64,000 bases of DNA from Chaetomium olivaceum (GCA_039881045.1 JAYWVB010000025.1:310001-374000); one strand, 5' to 3'. Counted from the stretch's first letter, positions 33,294-46,598 are shown. The notes: a model not told the origin generated them from the letters alone. Numbers and translations: made by a program.

Positions 33294-35130
33294 ATGGACG
33301 AGCAACCATCCTTCATGACTCTCCGGACGAGGAGGCCCGCAAACGACGAGCACAGCATGAGCAGTAGTGGCCGACTCTGCCGTACGTCTGAACATGTCAC
33401 CTTTCCTGCCAGTCTTGGCTTGGGAACCCGTCACGGCTAACATCATCCGTCCAGTATGGCTCGCCACAGAGGGTTTCTCCACCGGCAACCCACGATATCA
33501 GCAGGGTGAGCATATCATGTGAAGCAACATCGAGAGCTTCGCCCAGGCTCTCCAGCATGTAAGTCAACCAAACCCCCGTTCTTCCGGACCTCCCAGGCAC
33601 GGGAGATGGGACTTTGTGTGTCTAACCTGAATGTTCTGCCTGAAGTCGGCCACCAGGGCATTCCCCAACCGCGGGAACTCAGCTCATAGATACACCAAGG
33701 TGCAAGCCCTCTTGCTACACTGGAAATCCGATGACCTGTTTGTGTTGCCTGAGCTGGAGGACTTGGAGAAGTGCTTCCGTGATCACTACAACTTCCTCGA
33801 CCGACATCTTTTCCATCCCTTCAGAAAACTCCCATCTGGAGCTGATGTTGAAGATTGGCGACCTGGTCAAGCAGCACGAGTCTGACGACACGCTGTTTGT
33901 GGCTACTATGGCGGTCACGCCAGGATAGACGAGTCGCGACAGAGCACATGGTGCGCGTAAGTGATGGCTTTTATCTTATCTGCTCTCGACCTGTCTGTCT
34001 GACCATTATCAGAAACCGCCGCCCTGGGTCTCCTTGGCTTCAGTGGTCGGCCATCCAGACCCTACTCGAAAGGTCCGTCTCGGATGTTAATGATTCTCCT
34101 CGATTGCTGCGCTGGCGCTGCAAGTGCCACCTTCCCCACCGGCAAGAGCATTACGGAAACCATCTCAGCGTCGAGTTGGGACGCCATCGCACCCCGCACC
34201 CGACCCGGGAGTATTCCTCACCAACGCCCTCATTGAAGTCCTCGAAGAGTGGGTCAACGAACCTCTTCTCCGCCGCCATGCTCCACGCCGAGATCCTCGC
34301 CCGTCTAAAGCACCCACGACCCATCCTCATCAATGGGAAACATTTCGAGGCCCGGTCCACCCCGGTGCACTTCATGATGACTTCTAACCACAGAGCACCC
34401 AGCATCGAGCTCTGCCGACTAGTACCCAGGAAACAGATGCCACCGTCGCCCCCGAACGAGCTGGCTTACTGGGGATCGACCATCCCACCCGAGGATGATC
34501 GAAGGGAGGAACCCTGTGGAGCAGTACCCGCTCGTCGTTCCTGACTTCGGGATCCCGGCCACCTCCGAGCCCAACGAGGACGAGCCTCACGTACTAATCT
34601 CCTTAGCGCTGGAGGACGACCAACGACTGGACCTGAACGACTGGGAAACCTGGCTGGCTGCGTTCCCCTCTATTGCAAAGTATGTCAAGGTCCAGGGTGT
34701 GTTCAAGAGCCTCGACCATGCTGCTGTTATCACTCCCTGTCATGGTCTGGGATTTCCTTCCCGATGACCCGGCTTGCTCTTTCGTGGCCTTCATCCGTTC
34801 GAACAACCTCATTGCAACCCCGAAGTCAACTCGGGAGCCAGTGCCCACACACGTCCCCGTTCCGGAGCATGTCCCAGTCTCGGATCCTGTGCGCGACGAT
34901 GCCGAGTCCTATCTGTCTGGGACGACCTACGGACCGACTGAAAGCCTGAATCTTGCCCGGTATACGACTGCTAGCTCCGGCCTTCATCGAACTCACTCTG
35001 CGGTTTCCGCCCCGTACAGAGAGTCACACGCAGACCCGAGGATACCGCCACGTATCGGAGCCTCGTGGGCTCTGATGCTACGCCTGATTCGTTCTCGCAC
35101 CATGGGCAGAGCTCTAGTCTACGAGCCCAG
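33294..35130 (+). CDS. caspase-like (peptidase C14) protein; frame interrupted many times
   Basis: The likely start is MDEQPSFMTLRTRRPAND at 33294, with an intron near 33382-33454 and another near 33559-33645. The conserved blocks are spread over all three frames: TKVQALLLHWKSDDL, then VYYGGHARIDESRQSTW with the catalytic-type His (33904-33918). Next come LDCCAGAASATFPTGKSI with a Cys pair where caspases carry the nucleophile (34102-34116), and SITETISASSWDAIAP. Further on are FSAAMLHAEILARLKHPRP, HFEARSTPVHFMMTSNH and LISLALEDDQRLDLNDWE, then VMVWDFLPDDPACSFVAFIR. The His and Cys of a clan CD protease are therefore present. Such proteins in filamentous fungi are candidate immune or cell-death effectors, but activity is not shown. 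At least eight single-base shifts are needed to join the blocks. The C-terminal end is unclear and may continue into the next entry. Confidence 0.6.
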
Positions 35131-36790
35131 CCGTCATTAAATAGTCTCGGTGGCTCTCTCAGGAACGTACCTTCCAGCACTTCGTTGCGTACTCTTGACC
35201 GACGCCATTATAACCCGCCCGTGGAAGGGATCTCGAGAACAATGATTCTCAACCAATCCCGAACTTCCAAGAAATCCGTCTTCCAATCCAACCAGGACGT
35301 CCCCAGGGGCCAGCAGATGGCTCCACACGTGGTCCGACGCCTGGAGGATTGGTTCCTCAAAGACCCGAACCGAATATCGCTGTTTGTAGAACATCTTGCG
35401 TCAAACCTCGGTGTCGAAACGGCAGATATCCATGTAAGTCTCAACATCAATCCCGTATGCCACTATTGCTAACAAGTCAGTTCTGGTTCCACCATCGCCG
35501 AGAACAAGCGCGGACGACATTCAACCTGCAAAACCTGACGATTGCAAGCCACTCGCGCCAGTACCACGACAACGGCCGCATGATTCTTCCGGGCCATCTG
35601 ACGAGACTCCTCGAGATATACCCGTCGAAGGGTGTCCTCCTGGTCGATTTGCGATCGTCAACCGACTTTGAGCGATCCCACATCCACCACCGCCATCAAC
35701 TTGCGCGCGCCGTTGAGCTTCGTTGAAAGCACCTCGCTCGAGATGATTGAGGACACTTTCATGGACGACCAGAGCCGCCGCAGCTTTAGCAAATGGTCAC
35801 AGTTCAAGTGCATCGTCTTTTACGATAGGGTTATCGAGTTCGACTGGGAATGCCCCGTAGCCGACGCCTTATACACCAAACTGCGGCGAAAGGGCTGGCA
35901 GGGCCAGTGCTTCATTCTCAAAGGTCACTACCGGGAGTTTTCGGCCTCGTTCGACAAGTACATCAGCGGGGCCAAGATGACCAGTGAAGCCAAGGACTAC
36001 CTCGACAGCCTTCGGCAGCAGTCCAGTCCGACAGAGGTAAGCCTCCAGGTCACTTCCCTTGCATGACATTTTTAAAGCTGACAATTATTTCCAGGAGGAG
36101 GCTAGCAAGCGAGAGCATGACTATCGTGAGTGGTTGGACGCATTCGCAAGCCAGCAACGCACCCCAACGGCGGACCTCATCCCCACGAGAAAGTTCGAAC
36201 GGAGAAGGACGGTGGAACAACACCAAAAGGAGCTCGAGATCGAGTTCGAGTCTCGCTTCCCCGCGCTGTACAAAAAGGCGCAAACCATGCGCCCTACTAC
36301 AGCGTTCGAAGATTCCACCTCACCGCCGCGGTCACCACCTCCTCCGTTCCATAGCGGAGCGCGGAGAAGCCAGTCTTTTAAGGACGTGGATTGGGTGGGG
36401 TCAACCAAGTACGACGACGACGATTTTGACCTGCGGAAAGGGCACCTTGTCGGGCCGCTTATGAGCGGGCTAGACAAAATGCGTGAAGCCGGAAATCTCC
36501 CACGGTCCAACTCCGGAACTTCCTTCAAGAGCTACCACGACGACTACCCCGTGAAGGGCAAGCTGGACTACTTTGGAGACGAATACGACCAAGATTACGA
36601 TGAGATCGACCCTAAGAGCGAGGGGCTAGGCAATGACCCCGGGTTCCAGAAGGCCGGGGCACCAACTGCTACGGAGACCGGTGCTGGGGCTATAGTCAAG
36701 CATGAAAGAGGAGGGGAGGACACGCTGAAAAAAGCCACAAAGAAACGACCACAGATCTGGGAGAGGTTAAGGAGCGGAGGGAATAAGTGA
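35131..36790 (+). CDS. homeodomain-like plus rhodanese-domain protein; frame interrupted
   Basis: The last exons are ...-35433, 35481-36036 and 36095-36790 (GTAAGT and GTAAGC donors, CTAAC and CTGAC branches). The first part reads MAPHVVRRLEDWFLKDPN, then VEHLASNLGVETADIH and FWFHHRREQARTTF. This has the spacing of homeodomain helices 1-3 with a WF-x-x-RR core, although the Asn typical of helix 3 is His. A rhodanese/Cdc25-like domain follows (GVLLVDLRSSTDFERSHIHH, CIVFYDRVIEF, WQGQCFILKGHYREF). The position of the usual rhodanese Cys needs an alignment. The C-terminus is disordered and acidic (KDVDWVGSTKYDDDDFD). Frame shifts occur near 35365-35385 and 35690. Coding character runs upstream through 35065 into the Ser-rich end of the caspase-like gene, so the two may be one gene. 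The start is not resolved. Confidence 0.55.
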
Positions 36791-39700
36791 TATTGGTGAT
36801 GATCTTGGAAAGCTGAAAAGCTTGCTGCATTTTGCGTTTCTACCACCACAGCCTGCGGGGCTGGCTCTTGGTTTTGGGCACATACCGGCGTTCATGATTT
36901 GGATATCTGCGTTGGAGTCATGTATTGTACATACACATTTCCTTTTTGAAATACCCCGGCGCGCTGCATAGCCAACACTTTGCTTCTTTGTACAACAAAA
37001 TCACGCCGCTATGGCTTTACTCAACACAGTCTTTATTCGCCCCTTGATCCCTGGTGTGAGATTAAAGGGTACGTGGACTTGAAGCGAGCGTAACGTCTTG
37101 GCCCCTTTCTCTGCCATAGCAAAGTATTGAGTCGCAACACGCTGTGTGCGGGATATTCTCTTTTCCAGCCGAGTTTGAGACCTCGGTCCTATACAATAAT
37201 GGCGGTGTGACATTTGCATTGTAATAATTGGTACCGCTACATGGCGGTGGACGGTTACGGTGCATCGGATATATCCGACAACATACACAAGTACATACAT
37301 ACACAGCAACCTGACCGCCGCGGCTTTTACCGCGCGTCCAAGACGACCAACCGCTTTGACTCTGCCAACCGCCGTTGAGCGCCCGTCCATCCCCGTCAGC
37401 GCGGCACGGAACTGCAGCCGGAGGCACAAATTCATCAACCCCGGAGATAACCCCCGGCCTCTCCCTTACCAAGTAGTTATGGTATGGCGCTTATTTGACA
37501 CGCGCGCTCGGCTCGCCCGTCCAAGGAACGGCATGGGCAGGGCAACCGGTCAGGTCATGGCAATATCAGCCCGCGCACGGCACGGCAGCGCAACGATGTG
37601 GATGTGGATGTGCGGCACCGCTAATATCTTCCTGACATTCTAGAAGATAGATGAGCCTTTTGGCAGGGGTTGGTTTGGACACAATACCAATACCATTAAA
37701 CTACATAGCCAAGCCATCGAAATCAGGAAGGAGGTAGGCAAGGCAGCCAGCCCGAGGGGTCAACATTCCGCGCGTCAAATCAGCAAAAACTTGGTTCTTT
37801 ACACAGGGAGTGTTCCTGGCGCTTGTGGTCCCCGGTCGGGTTTTCTCCATACCTCCTCCCCACTTCCCGTGACCGAGTTTCCGGACCAGCATCGAACTCG
37901 GCCAAGGTGTGCGTTACATATATTTAGCCTGCCGGGTTCGTTATTAGTGTAGAGTGTCATCTACCCATCCATATGTACGTACATCCCCCTTGTGAATCTG
38001 GCCTGATTGATGTCTGGATGGCTACTTTGCATGTATGTACCCCCTTCCTTGATCATGTGTAAGTGGCATCTGCCGCTGCCGCTGGCTGCCCACTTTGTTC
38101 GAGACCCTTTTCTTTTCTCCCCGTGGGGGCCATGTCCCTGTCCCGGTCCCTGTCCCTCCCTGGCTTGCCCCTGCTTTTCTTGCCTTGCCGGGCTGGAGTT
38201 TCGGCCATGGCTGCTGTCCTCGCATGGCAGTGTGCTGCTCCGATTGCCTTGATTGCCTTGATTCGGGTCAAGGTTGGCGTCTCGTATCCGTTGACTCGCG
38301 TACTGCCCTGCCCTGGCCTGATTTACCTGACCAAGGCATATCCCCCGTCGAAAGTCGCAGCCACTGCCAACTGCGGCTCGATGCAGTGGGCAGACAGCAT
38401 ATGCTGAACGAACTCCCGTATGTGTATACCGAAGTTGCATACTCCACCGCCGCCGCTCCCTTCCCTTGACTTTGGACAGGACCCGGCACAGGGGCTCAAA
38501 AACCCGGTTTTGCGTCTCGCTTTGCTCTGGCCTGGCCTACATATCCATACATATCCATACTTGTCCTGCAGGAGAGACGGTGGTACTCGGCAGTAGCTAG
38601 CGCGTCCGGTTCCTGCATTTTCTTACCAAGTGCATGGTGAGTGTGGGAGACACAAGGGGAGGAGGTGAGGGAGTTATCCGTTTTGGGTGGGATGGGGAAG
38701 GGCTGTTATGATATGGAGATTGATATCATATAGGGCTGTTAAGGAGCTCCTTGACAGGGTTTGGTTGGGACATCAACTCTCTCGCGTTTACCTGCCGTTG
38801 CGGGATTGAAAGCCGGGGGCCTTGGCTGCATTCCCCGTCCAACGGTTTTCTCCGTTTTCTCGGGTTCCTTTTGGTTCCTGTTTGGTGGTTGTGACGAGAT
38901 GAAATACCTCGCTAGCGATATCTTCTTGGTGCCGGCGTCCCAAGCCCGGGTGCATGTTATTTACCTCTAGTTATGTTCCATTCGGCATTGAGCGAAGCTG
39001 TACTGTTAGACATGTTAACTGTCGTTGTCGTTGGGTGTTGAGGAGCAAGCCTCGGGATACTCCGTCTTGGCCAGCGTGCCGGCTTCCCCCGCTGTCGAGC
39101 CACGGCCTTCAGGGAAAGCTGAAGCCACAGGCAGCTGTGGCCTGTGAGTGATGCGCCCGCCCTGTGATTTCCAGAACCCCCACACGCCATGCCGTGGTTG
39201 GACAACAACCAGTGGGGCCACTTGCTCGGGCGTGGCTCAGGGGTTCGGCTGTCAAGCAGATGAAAGGCTCCGCAACTTGTACTGTACCGCGGTTCATCAA
39301 AACCCCACTGCGGGAAGGGACGGCGATAGGGGTTGGTGGGGGTAATGAGGATGAATGGATGGCTCGGGGGGATGGGATGGGCACAGACCAGCTCTTCTTC
39401 TTCTCGCCACCACTCACCCTCCACCCAAGTTCAGTCTCGTCACAAACCCCGGACCGTTTGACAGTTTCCTTCGCTTCGATGCCCCCCGCAACCTCGCATC
39501 GGACGAGGAACCAGAAGAAGCCCCTCGCTCCGGGGAACGGAGCTGCAGTCCGCGCCCCGGCCGTTTAGTTGATGAGATGATGCACAACTGCACGTCAGAT
39601 GCCTTGATCCTTTCATGCCCTGCCGGATTTGTGTACCCTCCAGGTTTCCGAATTGCAAACGCTGTCCCTGGCCGACTCATGCCTGGCATTGACACACACA

Positions 39701-42700
39701 AAGTTGGAGTTGATGCTTCTGGGTAACATTGAAACTCGGAAACTCCGTCGAGCATATTTTCCACCAAGGGCAGGTCCAGACAGTGGAGACTCGAAAGGTA
39801 AAAAAAGAAAAAGAAAAAGAGAAAATCAGCAGGCTGCCGGCGCTGAGAACCGAAACAAGAAGGCGGTTTCTGGGAAACCCGAGTGCGCGAGCCCATCAAT
39901 TCCACTTTCGGCCAAATTCTGTCGCCATCGTCGGCTTCTTTGTCTCCTCTCCTCCCCCACCCTCCCGAGCCGTCTCCGCCTCCGCAGGGACGAAACCGAG
40001 AATCTTCCATCATTTGACGTGAACGGGTCTGGCATGTGATTCTTTGGTTTGGGTGGGTGAGGGCGAGGGTGAGGTGAGAGCCCCACAGACTAAAAACGTT
40101 TGACAAGTCATGAGTTATACTAGTTAGCGCGGAAGGTGTCAAATTCAGGGCTGCTTCGGCTTCGGTTGTCCTTCGAACGAGATCCCCTTGTGCCCGGGCC
40201 CTGCCCGCATCGGGCAATTCACGCGAGCGCCTCGTTATCTACATGATACGATTCCGTGTAACAGACGGTATTCATCCTTGGTACACGCAGTTCGCCAACT
40301 CGCCGGGTCTGGGGCCCCTTTCTCATCTCCTGGTAGGGTTCAGGTTGAGCGGGTTATGTAGTTGGTTGCACATGCACAAGGCCTCGTGACGGAAGGAAGG
40401 GGGAAAAAAAGGAAAGAAGCAGAAACGAAGCCGCAAAGAGGCGCGTGTCTCGGTTCCATCTCGGGCGACGGTGTCTTGGGTGTGACGAGGGGAATCCTCT
40501 GATGTTATCGGGGGTGACGGGTTTCGAAGGTGACACTAAGGGTCTGGACGGTGTCTTGACATCGGGGTTGACAGCCCGCAGGGGGGATCGAACCCTGTCG
40601 CCGGAGCCCACGCCTATTCCGTACCATGGCGTTGATCTATCCGCAATCCCGCCAAGTTCCAAATGACATTTCTCAACGGTGGCCACAAACCATTTCTCCA
40701 CCACCAGAACAGGGTGTTCGGATACAGAAGGAGAGTAATATGTACATAGTTACTGGGTAACTCCACGATCAAATATCCATCCATACCTTCTTTGCGCCCC
40801 ACTCCCCGAGTTAAAGCCAGGGTGAAGGGCGGAAATCAGGCGATTGTGACACCTGCCCCTCCGTCAAAGGTCCCCGATTTGCGTCCTGCGCCGCCGCCAG
40901 CTTGGCGACCGAACGGTTGACAGATCCACCGTGTACTGTGACCTTGGACCAGGGGTACAAGAATACCAAGGAAACTGAATCTGGGTTGGGGCCTGTCTGT
41001 GTAAGTCATGACAAATACACTACTGTACGGCACCGAACGTCGATGTAGCAGTGGAGCGACGTCCCAAGTACCTTTTGTAAGTTCGTCCAGGATCGCATAG
41101 ACGACGGCGCTTGGCAAGGCCTCTAAAAACCACCGATGCTAATCTAGCCCCAGGGACGTCAGGGAATAGGTTGGGTTTCAAACACGCCAGATTGCTCAGA
41201 TGGTAACTCGGCGGTAACTAACGGGGGAACGGGGGGTTGTTTCCCACGCTACCTACACAACTGCCGCCCTTCCCCCTTCGGTAGGTTTCGACCCGAGCGA
41301 AGGGAACAATGGCTCTGTCCGTCACTACTATGTATAGTTCACACTAGCTCACCAGCCGGGACATAGGAACGGCAAACAAAATGTGTTTGTGCGTGAGACC
41401 GTGAGGGCCTGAGAGCGAGAGAGACAGAAAAAAAGAGAAAGAGAAATTGCTTAGTCCCTATACGGAGAGGCCAAGGTTCCTCGACGCCCTAGGCCGGCCT
41501 CGTGCGCGTGAGCCTCGCGTCTGCATGTCGCCATCCGTATCCATGGCCCGACAGGGCGGCGTATGTATGTAAAAGAAATCATTACTGTTTCTGCCACGGG
41601 GCATGCCCGGGTTTCGAGGTGCGACACACAACCCGCATGATGGAGAAGCAGGGAGCGCGGTCTTGTCATACCGGCCCTCCAATAGCCCCCCACAGAAACG
41701 AGACAAAAGGATAGGACCATAAACGGAGAGGCCGGCGGCGTACCGCATACATACGGGGTAAGCGAAAGAAGGTCGCTGCGGAGACCGTCGGTGACCACCG
41801 GCCGGGCGAACGATTGGGGAAAGATTGTGTTGTGGTGGCTGTCGGGTCTGTCTGTCTGCCACCCCCCCGGAGCACGGTGCCGCATCTGGCTTGCTTCTCC
41901 GCCCCGCGCTTGCGGTTTCTTCCCATGATTGGGGCCCGACGGGACGGGCGCCGGCCGTCCAGCCAGCCTCGCTGGTGAAACCGACTGTCAAACCCGAACT
42001 CTCCGTCGTCCAGGCGTGGCATGACGGTCAACCTGTGCTTCCTTCTTTCCTTTCCCCCGATTTACCGGCGTGTTTGTTTATTGTCGAGTCAGTGCGGCTG
42101 TCAGTGCCCGGTGTGATGGTTAGTTAGCTGCGAAGCTGTGGAAAGCTGGTTTCACCAAGCGGTCATGGCTCGTCGGGTCTGGATGTGATTTGGCTGGCCG
42201 GTTGGTGTTTCGAGATTTGACACTGGAAAGCTGAGTTCCCGAGCGGGTGTGGGGTGTTTGGCTCAGGCTCTGCGGCTGGGATACCCATGCTCAACGTTTG
42301 TGCGTCCCGATAATCCTTGTTTCTGGCCCCTTGGCAACTGATCCCCCCCCGTGCAAGCGACCTTTCCTGTTCCAGTAAGTCTCTCGCATGGCGACCACTC
42401 GGGCTCCATTCTCCGGGGAAACTTTCGACATTTGACAGAAGGGGTTGTCGGTCCTGTACGGATGTACTGTGTAAGCGAACGGTGGGGGGTTCTCACATCA
42501 TCAAAAAGGGGACCCTGACGGGGCCGGAATAGCTTCGTCCATCCCCCTCGAAAAGGACGTCCTCGCTTCTGCGCGAAAAAGGGCGACGTCCAACTCTGGT
42601 GGTGTACCCCGGGCGTGACTCGTGAGCAACGACTAGGGGGACGGGCGACTGATGAAAGAACCCGTCGTGCGGACGTCTCGGTTGGCGTGGGTAGCAACAG

Positions 42701-45700
42701 GTCGAGGGCAGGCTACCGGCAGCGAATGGGCGTCCCGTTGCAGGTCCACGAATATGTATGCCACCGAAGAAGGAAACATCCCTCGGGTGCTGGATAGGAT
42801 GGGGGTGGTTGCTGGCGGCTACGCTCTTTCTTATCTCACGCACGTCCAACTATGTAAGGCCAAAGGGCATGGCCAGACCCGTCGTCGTCATCCCGCCTGT
42901 CGGGTCCAACGCTTGTGTCTCTTGAGCTGGTTGTGTGTAACACCGTGATCAGCCTGTCAAGCGCACACCGCATGCGGATTAATAACGTCAGTCTTAGTTC
43001 TGGATGCCATGCTCAGCCGGGGGTCAGCCTTAGCCGCGGGTTACCTGGAATTTTGCCTTCCATCCCCGCCGGGAATAAGCTCGGTTCAAGCTGTCAAGAT
43101 CTTTGCGACGGAGTGCTACCCATCCATGCCATCCACGCCATCTCAGCGGCGATGCAACACACTTCCTGAAGATCTCTCCAACACCACGTTTAATCTCTCC
43201 AAGTATTTAGGATTCAGGTAGCGCTGCCTGGGGACTCTTCTGTCGCTCGAGCGCACCCGACTGACCCCACCTTGCTGGAGGGTGACAAGCGTCACAAGCC
43301 CGAGGAGTGGCCGGGAGGTCTCCCCGTTTGAGGAACAGGCGCGGCGGTCAGCTCCTCGGGAGCTTGGCTCTCTATCCCTTGCCCTCTGAGTACATACCCT
43401 CCGGGTCGTGTAAGTGGCAAGGGTGGACGAGGCTCCCGGCCAGCGGAATACACAGTCTGCACAGTCGGTGGTGACACAACACATGGCAGCCTGTCAAGTG
43501 TAGCTGATCGTGTTCCGGGTTGCGCAACAGCACGCATGTCTTGGTGTTTTCGGCCTAGGCGTGTCTTGGGCACGAGATCTTCGGGAACACAAAGGCGCAA
43601 GTCAGAGAAAGAGTAAAGAGCGCCTTCGGGGTAACCGCCATACGGTAAGAACCCGATCCGATTTGTGATACCTTGGGTGTGCAGACTCGTGTCTTCCGCC
43701 CACTCGAGCGGTGGCGTGTTGATCTGTGTGTAACCGATCGAGCCGCTGGTTCCGGGAGATCTGGGTCGGCACAGCATGTTTATTCATGGAGTGACAAGCA
43801 AGCACCTGGGTTTCGACATATTCGGGTTGTCGATAGCGAACATCTGCATGTTGGAAATGCCCGAAAATATTTGGTACCTAGTTAGTACGAGGAGGAATTG
43901 ATTGGGTGATGGTTGTGGTGGGACGAAAATGATATCCTTCACCGCCAAACTCGTTTCAGCAGTGGCCCGACTACACGTGTAGCAGGAGGTCGTCAATCCC
44001 CGAGGACATCGACGTTGTGGAAGAGGGGAGAATGGAATGGCATGGTCGGTACCGAGGTAGGTAGCGGAGATCTTGGTAGGTATTTTAGCGTACTTTCAGT
44101 GACAGAGCCCAGGGTCCCAGCGTCAAAACAGGAAACCATGCCTTGATACAGCGTGCAGTAATAAGCGAGCCAATCAGATACGCTAATCGGGCGCAACAGA
44201 ATCCGAGCACGGAAAATTGTATTATTCTGTTTTCCAATCCCGTGCCTGCCTGTTCTCGATTGGGGTTGATTCTGGAGAGCCGTAATTTATTTTCGCATCG
44301 AGCCCAACTTGTCACCAACTTTTCTGCAGATGATAAAGAAACCTTTGGCAATTCCACCTCAATTTTTAGAACAATCGTTTGGATAATTTCCGATCGCGAT
44401 GACGCAAGTGGCTTCTGAATCTTGGCAGGAACCTGTCCAATGGCCGTCATGACTTGCCTCGCGTGCAAGCACAAGCGGAGCTCGACTTCAGACGCGGGAT
44501 GGAAGCCTTGTCATTTCGCCCCTCGTCTGTTCTCGACATTGACTTTGGTAGTCTACCACGTCTACCAAAGCGTCGGTGCTGCATGTGATGATGGACTGGG
44601 TCCCATTTCTAACGTCAGAATGCCATCAAAACTCGGTCGATGAGGCCACAGCTACACCAAAGATCGGATTCGAATGTTGGGATGAAATGGAAGACTCGCA
44701 GTCCACCTCGAAAGGGAGGGAACAGGACGCCGATTAACCCGTGGCATTATCACGATTGGCATCTATTCAGAAATAATTCGACATGCTGGTGTTTAAATAA
44801 TGGCAGCCGAGGCACCGTTAGATGCAGGATGGGGGGCTACCTAATCCGTACTGCACATGTACCGCGTGTAATAAACAACAGCCCATCCCATTGGAAATGT
44901 TGGAGAGCTAATTAAGCATATGAAAGTAGGCGACACAGAAGACCCGGTCGAAGCACGCACATGCGGGGAGGGACATGGAACCCGTCTGCAGCGCTTGTCG
45001 GGTCCACAGCCGAGGACCCCTGTTCCAAGGGGCGTGTCCTTCTTCGGGGGGGTGGGTTTACTGACTGAGACTGGACAAGACACCGAAGGGAGGTGCCGAC
45101 GGATGACACCCGTCCTGGCATCTGTCCTGGCATCTCTGTCCCCAGCGTCCTGACACCCCCTGGGCCTAGCTCGCATGCCCACCCCGGCTGTGGAGTATGG
45201 ACAGCCATTGACATTGATCGCCCGGACACAGGACGGGGTCTTTATTGGACACAAGAGTAATAAAACTACCGGTTGAGCCCTTCTTCGTGTTTCTGGTGTC
45301 TCAACCCGGACTGCGGCATTGTGTTAGTCGACCAGATAAGCCCTGAGGCAACCCTGAGAAGCTAAGAAGCACATGTTGAGCACTGATGCTCCATCTGGCA
45401 TGGTATAGAGCACTCAATCAGACTTGTTGACGCCTGTTCCCGCCGAATACCGTCCCTGAACACCGAATTCTTCCGTTACCTTCGTCCACTATGCGTTGAT
45501 GGTCCGGCCTCTCATCGTCACTTGCAGCAGCGAACCACTGCCAGGAGCACCCTGTCACTCGGCAACTACAAGCGATCCGTCAACCAGCGTCCTCGAACGG
45601 GTGTTGCCCTTTAGTTACGACTATCCCTCCCTCACCTTGTCCCGACCCCCATCCCGTCCAAACCTCCTTTCCACTCGAAACCTCGGCCAGCACTTCTCCC

Positions 45701-45716
45701 CCCCAACCATATCGCC
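36791..45716. other. 8.9 kb region without recognisable genes, upstream of a homeobox gene
   Basis: Only short frames without family signature or codon bias occur. The longest (39355-39726 plus, 39414-40217 minus) overlap each other and look accidental. The DNA is not AT-rich and shows no obvious RIP-type decay or transposon ends. It contains small direct repeats such as CATATCCATA copies at about 38541-38561. Genes for developmental transcription factors in Sordariomycetes often have very long upstream regions and 5' leaders, so this may be regulatory or non-coding RNA territory (inference). Confidence 0.5.
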
Positions 45717-46556
45717 ATGGCCTTTTCCAACGACAGCATGTACCAGTACAACGGGTACCCGCCCGTGGCGGTACAGAAGGCCGGCGTGCTCTCCATCTCC
45801 GAGGTACGCCCACTCTACCGCGTCGCTACCTACCGCCCGAGCGAGCAAAGTCGAGAGAGGCTAACCCACTAGACAGATGCTAAACCCCACGGCGGCGGCG
45901 ACGCCAGCCAGCCCTCACTCAGCCCGGTACGGGACGGCGTCATCCCCAGGGGCATGGTCCCCGAGCGACGGGGCGCCGTCCCCGAGTAACTACACCTACT
46001 CCTCCCAGCCGGCGGAGCGCGCAGGCGGCGGTGGCGGTGGCGGTGGCTGGGGGGAGTACCACCCGTCGGCGGCCGCGTGGGAGACCGACCCGGCCCCGCG
46101 CCGCTACCCGGCGCCACCATCAGCAACACGCCTCCCGCCCATCTCGGTGCCGTCCCCCGAGGGCGGGCCGGCGGCGGGAGGGTACGCCGGGGACGGTCAT
46201 CGAAACAGCCACAGCTCTTCCTGGGGAGGCGGCGGTGGCGGCGGTGGCAGCGGGGCCAGCTCGCCCAGGGTATTCGGTAGCTTCACGCCGGTCGACGGCG
46301 CCCGTCACAGTCACCACCACCTCCCGACGGGCGGCGGCCTGGCGCGCGGCGAACGCGAGACGTCGCTGTCTACGCTGGACGGGTCGGAGGGACCGGCCAA
46401 GGCGGCGGGGAAAACGCGGCAGAACTTCCCGGGGCCGGTCACCAAGGTGTTTAACGAATGGGCCGAGAAGCGGATCCTGGTGAATGACGACCGGTGCCGG
46501 TTTACCAAGAGCGAGATGGTCACCATCGCGGCAGTCACCGACGTCGAGCTGAGTAC

Positions 46557-46598
<42 letters not shown>

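Noticed and set aside
30656..35760. RIP as the cause of the broken genes
   Set aside because: The lesions are one-base gains or losses, not clusters of C-to-T changes, and the DNA is not duplicated within the window.
39355..40217. Two overlapping opposite frames of 123 and 267 codons in the gene-free region
   Set aside because: They overlap each other, lack codon bias, introns or recognisable motifs, and have poor start contexts.
40570..40660. Minus-strand tRNA-like segment with GGGTTCGATCC
   Set aside because: The T-loop box is present, but the T stem pairs at only three positions, no 7-bp acceptor partner exists upstream, and no anticodon arm can be folded.
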